Shown: piece after piece, positions 1 through 5,805 of the stretch | Numbering within the stretch: the first letter of the stretch is position 1 | Layout: each line of letters opens with the position of its first letter | Made by a program: the position numbers and the translations under genes | The notes under the pieces: generated by a model | What the model was told of the DNA's origin: nothing | What the model saw: the letters and a program-made list of their open reading frames with translations, nothing else | Databases searched by the model: none | Origin: an uncultured Burkholderiales bacterium | GTDB taxonomy: Bacteria > Pseudomonadota > Gammaproteobacteria > Burkholderiales > Burkholderiaceae_C | Direction: 5' to 3' | NCBI GenBank assembly: GCA_903925445.1 | Contig: CAIYFE010000306.1 | Location: forward strand, 1 to 5,944 | Length of the DNA stretch: 5,944 nucleotides

Positions 1-36
1 AAGTTTGACAGCTTCATGCAGGCGCAAAAACTGTAA
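1..36 (+). CDS. 3' end of an unidentified upstream gene
   Basis: The first 36 bases read in frame as 11 codons (KFDSFMQAQKL) followed by TAA at 34-36. A strong intrinsic terminator follows about 20 bases later, which is the arrangement expected for the end of a plus-strand gene. The rest of the gene lies outside the window. The visible tail is too short for any family assignment, so this is a coding call only. It is convergent with the minus-strand operon that ends at 109. Confidence 0.5.
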   Translation, partial: KFDSFMQAQKL

Positions 37-55
37 GTTTGAGAGCTTTGCCCAC

Positions 56-87
56 AAAAAACCGCGCTCCAAGGCGCGGTTTTTTTT
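56..87. terminator. Bidirectional intrinsic terminator between convergent genes
   Basis: A perfect 7-bp GC-rich stem, ACCGCGC (61-67) with GCGCGGT (74-80), encloses the 6-base loop TCCAAG. An A-run precedes it (56-60) and a T-run follows (81-87), so each strand reads as a hairpin followed by a U-tract. It lies between the stop at 36 (plus strand) and the stop at 109 (minus strand), so it can end transcription of both the upstream plus-strand gene and the minus-strand TRAP operon. Confidence 0.9.
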
Positions 88-108
88 ATGGACTTGAGCA
101 AGCAAGCC

Positions 109-591
109 TCAGAGCTTGCGAAAGTCTTGTAGCGCTTTTGCCATGCGTTCGCACTCGAGCAGGGCTTGGGGATCGCTGACATAAAACACCGCAAATTTGC
201 CCATCAAGGTGCGCACATAAAAACGCGGCGCCATCAGCCACTCCAAGCCGCGCACACGGATGAGTTTGGCAAACGCCAAGTCGTCGTAGACCATGTGCTT
301 GTCCCACAACCAGGTTTGGTGAAGACCTTGCCCATCGATGCAGATGCGGCTTTTGAACACATGCCAAGCCGTCCAAGCCAGCAAACACCAGCCCAGCAAA
401 AACCAGCCTGCGGCGCGAAGGCCTTCAAGCGGCGTGTCGCCACCAAATTTGCCTTGCAGCAACAAACTGATCAGCGCGTAGCCCGAACCCGCCACCACCG
501 CCAAGGTGATGGCTTGGAAGCTGCGCGAAAACGCAGCACCTTCTAGGGTTTGAGGCTGGGGTGAAAAGCGAAAAGGTTCGGGACCTGGCAT
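109..591 (-). CDS. Two-helix membrane protein with PH-like C-terminal part
   Basis: A 160-residue protein, last gene of the minus-strand operon. Two hydrophobic helices are visible (about residues 26-45 and 58-77). A soluble part of about 80 residues follows, starting SRICIDGQGLHQTW and containing alternating hydrophobic/polar strands, with a helix near the end (ALLECERMAKALQDF). Two helices followed by a short beta-rich segment and a final helix is the layout of bacterial PH-domain membrane proteins; this is a fold-level guess, with no catalytic motif seen. The ATG at 591 overlaps the TGA of the TRAP large permease gene (TGATG), which suggests translational coupling; a GTG three bases earlier (594) is an alternative start. 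Location next to TRAP genes does not show that it takes part in transport. The coding call is firm and the function is unknown. Confidence 0.82.
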   Translation of the reverse strand: MPGPEPFRFSPQPQTLEGAAFSRSFQAITLAVVAGSGYALISLLLQGKFGGDTPLEGLRAAGWFLLGWCLLAWTAWHVFKSRICIDGQGLHQTWLWDKHMVYDDLAFAKLIRVRGLEWLMAPRFYVRTLMGKFAVFYVSDPQALLECERMAKALQDFRKL

Positions 592-2069
592 CACTTTTTC
601 TTGAACAAGTCGTCCACCTCTTTTTGCGAATCGGCAGGCGTGGTGGCGTCTTGCTCGACGGGCATTTCGATGACGACTTTGTCCAAATCAACCTTCTCGG
701 TTTTCTCCAAGAACATGGTCACGCTTTGGGGCACAAAGATGACGATGACGACCAGCAAAACTTGCATGATCACCCAAGGAATCGCGCCCATGTAAATGTC
801 GTTGGACTTGATAGGTTTTTCTAGGCGGCCATCTTTGAACAAGGTGTCGGCAATGCCGCGCAGGTAAAACAGCGCAAATCCAAAGGGCGGATGCATGAAG
901 CTGGTTTGCATGTTCACGCACAACAGCACGCCAAACCACACCATGTCGATGCCCATTTTGTCGGCCACGGGGCCCAACATTGGCAAGATGATGAAGGCGA
1001 TTTCAAAGAAGTCCAAGAAAAACGCCAAGAAGAAAATGAAGATGTTCACCACAATCAAAAAGCCCACTTGGCCACCGGGCAAATTCGAGAGCATGTTTTC
1101 GACCCAACGCGCGCCATCGACGCCTTGAAAGACCATCGAAAACACGCGTGAACCAATCAAGATGAACACCACCATGGCCGTCAGGCGCATGGTGCCGTGC
1201 ATGGCTTCCCAAATCAGGTTTTTGTCCAGCCGCTTGTGCATGGCTGCCAAAAGCAATGCGCCCACGCAACCCATCGCGCCTGCTTCGGTTGGTGTGGCAA
1301 TGGCTGTGTCAATGCCCGGCAAACCTCCCATGGAGCCCAACACCGCAAAGATGAGGAATGCTGAAGGAATGATGCCGCGCAAACATTTCATCCACAAAGC
1401 CCAACCGTCCATGGTGCGAGCTTCTTTGGGAATGCCAGGCACGTGATGCGGTTTGATCACGCCCAAGGCAAAGGTGTAGAGCGCAAAAATCAGCACTTGC
1501 AAAATGGAAGGCCCCCAAGCGCCGCGGTACATGTCGCCCACAGAACGTCCCAATTGGTCGGCCATCACAACCAGCACCAAAGAGGGTGGCACCAACTGTG
1601 TAATCGTGCCCGATGCAGCCAACACACCCGTTGCATAACGCATGTTGTAGCCGTAGCGAATCATCACAGGCAGCGAAATCAAGGCCATGGCAATGACTTG
1701 TCCGGCCACCGTTCCCGTGATCGCGCCCAAGATAAAGCCCACGATGATGACCGAGTAGCCCAAACCGCCTTTGACGGGGCCAAACAGTTGTCCCATCGAA
1801 TCGAGCATGTCTTCGGCCAGGCCGCATTTTTCGAGAATCGCGCCCATGAAGGTGAAAAATGGAATAGCCAGCAACAAATCGTTGCTCAAAATTCCAAAGA
1901 TGTTGATGGGCAAGTTGGCCATGAAGCTGGCGGGAAACCAGTCCATGGTGATGGCGAAAAAGCCGCAAGCCAGACCTAAAAACGCCAACGAGAAGGCGAC
2001 GGGAAAGCCAATCAGCATCGTCAGCACCAGGCCGCCGAACATGATGGGCGCGAAATTTTGCATTTCCAT
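591..2069 (-). CDS. dctM: TRAP transporter large permease (DctM/FcbT3-like)
   Basis: The large membrane subunit of a tripartite ATP-independent periplasmic transporter, the ion-gradient-driven channel that takes a carboxylate-type substrate from a periplasmic binding protein. The protein has 492 residues and many hydrophobic segments. Family hallmarks are GAITGTVAGQVIAMAL (115-130), GTITQLVPPS (154-163), PTEAGA (260-265), and a C-terminal repeat with DFFEIAFIILP (353-363) and NMQTSFMHPPFGFALFYLRG (386-405). The TSFMHPPFGFALF wording matches the mannitol/chloroaromatic (FcbT3) branch better than the C4-dicarboxylate branch. It is longer than the usual DctM of about 425 residues, partly because of a charged tail (about 456-492, ending DDLFKKK) after the last helix. 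The start ATG at 2069 lies 23 bases after the small-subunit stop; a second in-frame ATG lies at 2063. The substrate cannot be deduced from the sequence. Confidence 0.95.
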   Translation of the reverse strand: MEMQNFAPIMFGGLVLTMLIGFPVAFSLAFLGLACGFFAITMDWFPASFMANLPINIFGILSNDLLLAIPFFTFMGAILEKCGLAEDMLDSMGQLFGPVKGGLGYSVIIVGFILGAITGTVAGQVIAMALISLPVMIRYGYNMRYATGVLAASGTITQLVPPSLVLVVMADQLGRSVGDMYRGAWGPSILQVLIFALYTFALGVIKPHHVPGIPKEARTMDGWALWMKCLRGIIPSAFLIFAVLGSMGGLPGIDTAIATPTEAGAMGCVGALLLAAMHKRLDKNLIWEAMHGTMRLTAMVVFILIGSRVFSMVFQGVDGARWVENMLSNLPGGQVGFLIVVNIFIFFLAFFLDFFEIAFIILPMLGPVADKMGIDMVWFGVLLCVNMQTSFMHPPFGFALFYLRGIADTLFKDGRLEKPIKSNDIYMGAIPWVIMQVLLVVIVIFVPQSVTMFLEKTEKVDLDKVVIEMPVEQDATTPADSQKEVDDLFKKK

Positions 2070-2092
2070 GATCGTGTGTCTTTCTTGTCTTT

Positions 2093-2632
2093 TTATTGCA
2101 CGGGTTTTTCGTAGTGCGTGTTCATTTCGTAAATGCCTTGCAAATACGCCACGCGCTTGATGACCTCACTCAGGCCTTGTAAAAACATCCAACCAAAGCC
2201 CAGGGGCAGCATCAGCATGGCAGGCCAGCGAATCAAACCACCGGCATTGCTGGACATTTCGTGGGTCAAGTACATCTTCAAAAACAAGGGGAAACTCAAC
2301 CACGCCATCAAGCCCATCACGGGCAATAAGAACAAAATCAATCCCATCAAATCCACGTAAACGGGAAGATTGCCTTTGAGCTTGCCGTAGAGAATGTCCA
2401 CGCGCACATGTTCATTGAGTTTGAGCACCAAGGGCGCACCCAGCATGACGGTGGCGGCAAACAAATACCACTGAATTTCGAGCCAGCCGTTGGAGCTGAT
2501 GTCAAATCCGTAGCGAATAAAGGCGTTGCCAGCAGAAATCAGGGCAGCCGCCAATACCGTGAAGGCGGCAATATGTCCGAATTGTTCGCTGACTTTGTCA
2601 ACGCCAAGAGCGATTTTGAGAAGCTTTGACAC
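2093..2632 (-). CDS. dctQ: TRAP transporter small permease (DctQ/FcbT2-like)
   Basis: The small membrane subunit that pairs with the large permease encoded 23 bases downstream. The protein has 179 residues, usual for the family, with four hydrophobic helices at about 20-40, 50-71, 93-117 and 135-153. Diagnostic motifs are the tryptophan-containing WLEIQWYLFAA (50-60), the strongly conserved HVRVDILYG (75-83), and NAGGLIRWPAMLMLPLGF (129-146) followed by LQGLSEVIKR. The last two are typical of the mannitol/chloroaromatic TRAP branch. The start is GTG at 2632, supported by GGAGA six bases upstream; an ATG at 2645 is in another frame. The preceding gene on this strand is the AcoR-like regulator, 46 bases away. 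No binding-protein gene accompanies the pair. Confidence 0.94.
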   Translation of the reverse strand: MSKLLKIALGVDKVSEQFGHIAAFTVLAAALISAGNAFIRYGFDISSNGWLEIQWYLFAATVMLGAPLVLKLNEHVRVDILYGKLKGNLPVYVDLMGLILFLLPVMGLMAWLSFPLFLKMYLTHEMSSNAGGLIRWPAMLMLPLGFGWMFLQGLSEVIKRVAYLQGIYEMNTHYEKPVQ

Positions 2633-2638
2633 TGCGTG

Positions 2639-2643
2639 TCTCC
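2639..2643 (-). promoter_or_regulatory. Ribosome binding site deciding the GTG start of dctQ
   Basis: On the minus strand GGAGA (2643 to 2639) is followed by a 6-base spacer and then GTG at 2632. This favours the GTG over other candidates. The ATG at 2645 lies upstream of this site and is out of frame with the DctQ protein. Confidence 0.7.
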
Positions 2644-2678
2644 ATATTTTTTAGAAACACTCTATCGTACCAAGTAGA

Positions 2679-3779
2679 TCAGGCGTTTTCGATGCGTTTT
2701 TTAGGGGGGGCGATTTTTCTGTAAAGGGTCGCGCGGCTGATGCCCAGGCGTTTGGCAGCTTCGGCCACATTGCCCCGGGCTTGCTGCATGACGCGACGGA
2801 TCAAGTCGGATTCGACCTCTTTGAGGGCGCCGGGTGCATGGGTGCCAACACACACCGATGCATGGAGTTCACGCGCAGGTTGCACTTGTATCCGCAAACC
2901 CGACCACAAAGGGGCTTCAAACGGTTCGTTTTTGTGGGACAAATCGAACAAAGATTGCCACGGTAGCGCGAACACATCGCTGGCATGGGGGGTGAGATGG
3001 TCAAAGGCAATCATTTGGCGTGCATGAATGTTGGCACCCACAATTTGTCCGTCTTCATCGATGCTCAACAGTCCATCTGAATCATCGCCTCGCAGCCGCC
3101 CAGGCCAATTGATGAACAGTTGCAATGCCGCAGGTTGATTGCGCATGAGCATGTTTTCAATGCTGCGCGCCGATTGTGCGGCCAGCATTTTGAGTTCGGG
3201 GCGCTCTGGGGTGTTCACGCCAGTCAAATCCAGCATGCCAACGCATTGCCCTGTTGGACCAAACAGCGGCGCACCCGCACAGCTGAACACATTGTTGGAT
3301 TTGAAAAAGTGCTCGCCACGGTGCAACCAAACGGGGCGCAGTTCGGTCAAGGCCGCGCTGATGGCGGTGGTGCCCACGCTGCGCTCTGACAAATCGACGC
3401 CAACGCGAGCAATGGCACTGGCGTGTTTGTTGTGTTTGTCAACTTCACCGCGTGTATCGATGACGATGCCTTGTGCATCGGTCAGCAAGGCGAAGTAGCG
3501 TGTGCCCGCAATGGCGCGACTGAGTCGGTCTAACTCAGCGGCAGCCGCTTGAATCAAGGGGCGATTTTCTTCTTGGATGCGACGAATTCGCGCTTGACTG
3601 ATCAAATCAAACCCCACGTTTTGCTGGGGCGTCAAACCAAACGACATGCAGCGTCGCCATGAACGTTCGATCCAACTCTCAACCGCAGGCGAGTCCAGAT
3701 GCGTGCCTTCTTCCATCACGCGTTGCCGTGCGAGATCGATGGCATCTAAACGAGTTTGTGGGTGTGACATGAGTTGCAT
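2679..3779 (-). CDS. AcoR-like regulator: GAF + PAS-like + Fis-type HTH, no AAA+
   Basis: Predicted DNA-binding regulator of 366 residues. The N-terminus (SWIERSWRRCMSFGL, 35-49) and the GAF-type sensor (about 78-212; RSVGTTAISAALTELRPVWL, HFFKSNNVFSCAGAPLFG and GMLDLTGVN) match the AcoR family of sigma-54 activators. A probable PAS-like segment (about 235-300; GLLSIDEDGQIVGAN) follows. The last 45 residues hold a Fis-type helix-turn-helix (RGNVAEAAKRLGISRATLYRKI). AcoR proteins are usually 600 residues or more because an AAA+ domain lies between sensor and HTH. Here it is absent: no Walker A, no Walker B and no GAFTGA motif. The protein therefore should not activate sigma-54 polymerase and may act as a repressor or a sigma-70 activator. 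The start is ATG 3779 or ATG 3770, neither with a clear Shine-Dalgarno sequence. It is first in the TRAP operon, so it probably controls it in response to a small-molecule ligand. Confidence 0.92.
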   Translation of the reverse strand: MQLMSHPQTRLDAIDLARQRVMEEGTHLDSPAVESWIERSWRRCMSFGLTPQQNVGFDLISQARIRRIQEENRPLIQAAAAELDRLSRAIAGTRYFALLTDAQGIVIDTRGEVDKHNKHASAIARVGVDLSERSVGTTAISAALTELRPVWLHRGEHFFKSNNVFSCAGAPLFGPTGQCVGMLDLTGVNTPERPELKMLAAQSARSIENMLMRNQPAALQLFINWPGRLRGDDSDGLLSIDEDGQIVGANIHARQMIAFDHLTPHASDVFALPWQSLFDLSHKNEPFEAPLWSGLRIQVQPARELHASVCVGTHAPGALKEVESDLIRRVMQQARGNVAEAAKRLGISRATLYRKIAPPKKRIENA

Positions 3780-3810
3780 GAAGTCTGATTGTTCGGAGTT
3801 TTCTTACGAC

Positions 3811-3838
3811 TTCTCAACATCATGTCTCAAGTTGAGAA
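3811..3838. promoter_or_regulatory. Inverted repeat with a third half-site, candidate operator
   Basis: TTCTCAAC (3811-3818) and GTTGAGAA (3831-3838) are perfect 8-bp inverted arms separated by 12 bases. Inside, TCTCAA (3825-3830) and TTGAGA (3832-3837) form a second perfect palindrome around one central G. That gives three TCTCAA-type half-sites within 28 bp, about 30-70 bp upstream of the regulator start. This is a good candidate operator for autoregulation by the divergent AcoR-like protein, whose Fis-type HTH would bind as a dimer. The link to that protein is inference. No U-tract follows, so a terminator is unlikely. Confidence 0.55.
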
Positions 3839-3898
3839 ATTAGATATCAAATATCGGCGCTGTTCAGGGTTAGTCCTAGTCGGGTTTGTTGTTAGCGG

Positions 3899-3929
3899 TT
3901 TACAGAATGCCAAGCATTGCTTCCATAAA
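3899..3929 (+). promoter_or_regulatory. Possible sigma-70-type promoter for the ExbB-like operon
   Basis: TTTACA (3899-3904) matches TTGACA at five of six positions, and CATAAA (3924-3929) matches TATAAT at four of six. The spacer is 19 bases, longer than ideal, so this is a weak call. If real, transcription would begin near 3936, which would exclude the in-frame start codons at 3886 and 3907 and support the ATG at 3982. The -10 element would sit inside the palindrome at 3920-3935. Confidence 0.3.
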
Positions 3930-3935
3930 TGGAAG
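3920..3935. promoter_or_regulatory. 16-bp perfect palindrome, candidate operator
   Basis: CTTCCAT (3920-3926) and ATGGAAG (3929-3935) are perfect inverted arms around AA. It lies about 47-62 bp upstream of the likely start of the ExbB-like gene and overlaps the proposed -10 element, which is where a repressor site would be expected. No cognate regulator can be named from the sequence, and the half-site differs from the TCTCAA type at 3811-3838. A short mRNA hairpin is the alternative reading. Confidence 0.45.
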
Positions 3936-3981
3936 TTTCATTTTTGATAGAACTTACGGATCGTTGTTGCTCAAGACCTTT

Positions 3982-4680
3982 ATGCCAAATTCCACCGATC
4001 TTTCTCATGCGCCACGCGCATCGCGTTCATTGATTGAGCCGATTTGGTTTGAATGGTTGACGTTGGCGGGCTTGTTTATTTTTTCTGCCTGGCTGTTGGG
4101 CATCAAAGGCGTTTGGCATTTGTTGTTCAGCTCCGATCCGACCGGCATCACGGCTGTGATCGTGATTGTTTTTGTGCTCTCGACCCTTTGGAGCGGTATT
4201 CGCGCGCGTGAATTGGCGGCGCAACGCAGCATCATCGAACACGCGCAAAAAGGCCAATGGCCCAGTGCGGCGCAAGCCCACACTTGGGCGGCAGAGTATT
4301 GGCAAATGCTGATGTTGCAAAGCAACGATGGCTCGGCAGCGTTGGATGTGTTGATGGAAAAAACCCACGGCATTCATGCCACAGCCTGGTGGATCAACGG
4401 GGTGCAACTCAAATTGGGATTGCTGGGCAAGGTGATCGGATTTTCGATGCTGGCCATGCAAATTGGGCAGATTCAAAATTTCGATCCAGCGCAATCGCAA
4501 GAACTGTTGAGAAGCCTCACGATGGGCTTAGGCGTGGCGCTGTTGACAACGATGGTGGGCTTGGTGGGCAACATTTTGTTGGGCTTGCAATTGACGCGGT
4601 TGGATCGATTTGCCGACGACATCGTGACGCAAGCGCAACGCTTGGGTTGGCAACTGCAAATGATGCGCGCCGAACCATGA
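3982..4680 (+). CDS. MotA/TolQ/ExbB-type proton channel protein
   Basis: Predicted inner-membrane stator subunit that, with an ExbD-like partner, would form a channel turning the proton gradient into mechanical work. With the ATG at 3982 it has 232 residues and four hydrophobic helices at about 24-43, 55-72, 142-162 and 182-203. The last two carry the family signature: LKLGLLGKVIGFSMLAM (143-159), and GLGVALLTTMVGLVGNILL (182-200) with the paired threonines (189-190) typical of ExbB/TolQ pore helices. A cytoplasmic segment of about 70 residues between helices 2 and 3 also fits. The start is uncertain: the frame stays open upstream to TTG 3886 and ATG 3907, and TTG 3967 has a nearby GGA. The ATG at 3982 was chosen because upstream residues look non-conserved and a possible promoter lies at 3899-3929. 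Its stop overlaps the next start (ATGA), so the two are probably co-translated. No tonB or flagellar genes are visible. Confidence 0.88.
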   Translation: MPNSTDLSHAPRASRSLIEPIWFEWLTLAGLFIFSAWLLGIKGVWHLLFSSDPTGITAVIVIVFVLSTLWSGIRARELAAQRSIIEHAQKGQWPSAAQAHTWAAEYWQMLMLQSNDGSAALDVLMEKTHGIHATAWWINGVQLKLGLLGKVIGFSMLAMQIGQIQNFDPAQSQELLRSLTMGLGVALLTTMVGLVGNILLGLQLTRLDRFADDIVTQAQRLGWQLQMMRAEP

Positions 4681-5306
4681 GAAGTAGACGCAACGCCCGT
4701 GAAGCGGAGGTCGACCCATTTTATGACATGTTGTTCAACATGCTCATTGCGTTTGTTTTTTGTTTCATCATTGCTTTGTTGGCGATGAATCCCAAGGCGC
4801 TCAAAGCCGGCGATGTGCCTGCAAAAGCCGAGTACATCGTCACCTTGAGCTGGCCTGATTTCAACCCCAATGACATTGACTTGTGGTCGCAAGGACCCAG
4901 TGGCGATGTGGTTTGGTTTCGCTCGCGCGAAGCGGGCCTGATGCATTTAGACCGCGACGACCGTGGCGTTTCCAACGACACCCTCATGGTCAACGGCAAA
5001 GCCGTGGTCAATCCACTGAACCAAGAAGTGTTGACCATCCGCGGCGTCACCCCTGGCGAATATGTCTTTAACGCGCACTACTACGAGAGCAAAGATGTCG
5101 ACACCTCAACGCCGCAACTCGGACAACCCGTGGAGTTGACGGTGTCGGTGATCAAAGTCAACCCCAAAGCCGAAGTCGTTTTTTATGGTCAACAGACCGT
5201 CACCAAACGCGGTCAAGAGGTGACTTTGGTGCGCTTTCATTTGGCTGAAGATGGCTCAGTCAGCGATATCAACACAACGCCTATTTCTATCGTGAGGCCT
5301 TTTTAA
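4677..5306 (+). CDS. ExbD/TolR-like protein with Asp-rich DUF2135-like periplasmic domain
   Basis: Probable partner of the ExbB-like protein; 209 residues, starting within the ATGA overlap at 4677-4680. A short basic N-terminus (MRSRRNAREAEV) precedes one helix (about 18-37). The motif at its entrance, DPFYDMLFNMLIAF (13-26), lines up with ExbD TPFIDVMLVLLIIF, so Asp17 is the expected proton-carrying residue. After about residue 48 comes a periplasmic domain that I cannot match to the ExbD/TolR or OmpA/MotB domain. It is rich in probable beta strands, with NDIDLWSQGPSGDVVWF (65-81), LDRDDRG (91-97) and IRGVTPGEYVFNAHYY (121-136). The D-x-D-L-x-x-x-x-P-x-G pattern followed by G-E-Y-V resembles DUF2135-type beta-sandwich domains and may bind metal; this is inference. 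The frame is open well upstream of 4677, but that part lies inside the exbB-like gene in another frame and was rejected. Confidence 0.85.
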   Translation: MRSRRNAREAEVDPFYDMLFNMLIAFVFCFIIALLAMNPKALKAGDVPAKAEYIVTLSWPDFNPNDIDLWSQGPSGDVVWFRSREAGLMHLDRDDRGVSNDTLMVNGKAVVNPLNQEVLTIRGVTPGEYVFNAHYYESKDVDTSTPQLGQPVELTVSVIKVNPKAEVVFYGQQTVTKRGQEVTLVRFHLAEDGSVSDINTTPISIVRPF

Positions 5307-5804
5307 ATGACCTTGTCGCTTGTTTTAACTTTTGCCGTGACGTTTGCTTTGTTGGGCATGGCCTTGATTTGGACACAGTGGCCGCAGTGGCTCAAAGCTG
5401 TGGTGGTGGTGGCTATTTTTTCTATGTACTTTGCTGGTTTTCAAACGGCCATGAGTTTGGTGGGAACGCCCAGCACACAGGCTTTGCCTGAGCGATTTGT
5501 GATGCTTGCCGCGATGGTGGAGGAGCCGCGTGGCAAAAATCCGGGTGCGATTTATTTGTGGGTCAATCCCATCACAGACGGCAAATCGCAGTTGCAGCCG
5601 CGCGCTTACAAACTGCCTTACAGCAAGCGTGTGCACGAGCAAGTCAACGAAGGCATTCGCAAGGGCAAAGACGGTGTGAGTCAAATGGGCGTGGCTGAAG
5701 CAAAAGATGGCAACGGTCTGGGATCGAGCTGGTTGCAACCTGGCAACGATGAGCAAGAGGTCACGATTCGTGATTTGCCCGTGCCCCAATTGCCTGAGAA
5801 ATGA
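5307..5804 (+). CDS. Unknown protein with two predicted helices
   Basis: Hypothetical protein of 165 residues. The ATG at 5307 directly follows the TAA of the ExbD-like gene, with GAGG (5294-5297) nine bases upstream. Two hydrophobic segments (about 3-21 and 29-50) form a hairpin joined by a short loop (TQWPQWLK). The remaining 115 residues are soluble, with AIYLWVNP (81-88), the basic stretch PRAYKLPYSKRVHEQ (98-112) and a low-complexity Gly/Asp/Glu-rich tail ending in prolines (LPVPQLPEK). No signal peptidase site, catalytic motif or known domain was recognised. The short loop carries the only positive charge near the helices, which would leave the tail outside the cell membrane, but the basic tail makes the topology uncertain. 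Its position between an ExbD-like protein and a lipoprotein suggests an accessory part of the same envelope complex. Confidence 0.8.
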   Translation: MTLSLVLTFAVTFALLGMALIWTQWPQWLKAVVVVAIFSMYFAGFQTAMSLVGTPSTQALPERFVMLAAMVEEPRGKNPGAIYLWVNPITDGKSQLQPRAYKLPYSKRVHEQVNEGIRKGKDGVSQMGVAEAKDGNGLGSSWLQPGNDEQEVTIRDLPVPQLPEK

Positions 5805-5805
5805 C

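Noticed and set aside
1443..1979. Long plus-strand open frame opposite dctM
   Set aside because: It encodes a His/Gln-rich sequence with no recognisable domain, antisense to strongly conserved TRAP permease motifs. It is a shadow frame.
2704..2710. G7 homopolymer near the 3' end of the regulator gene, as a phase-variation tract
   Set aside because: Slippage would change only about the last nine residues after the helix-turn-helix, so an on/off switch is unlikely.
2633..2720. Possible sigma-54 promoter (GG-N10-GC) or sigma-70 promoter upstream of dctQ
   Set aside because: The best match reads TTGGTACGATAGAGTG with TG instead of the required GC, and the AT-rich stretch that could be a -10 element lies too close to the ribosome site. 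The 46-nt gap is more simply an operon spacer.
4257..4676. Upstream extension of the ExbD-like frame
   Set aside because: The frame is open, but the translated part is Gly/Arg/His-rich with no family match and lies wholly inside the ExbB-like gene. The ATG in the ATGA overlap and the ExbD-like N-terminus give a clear start.
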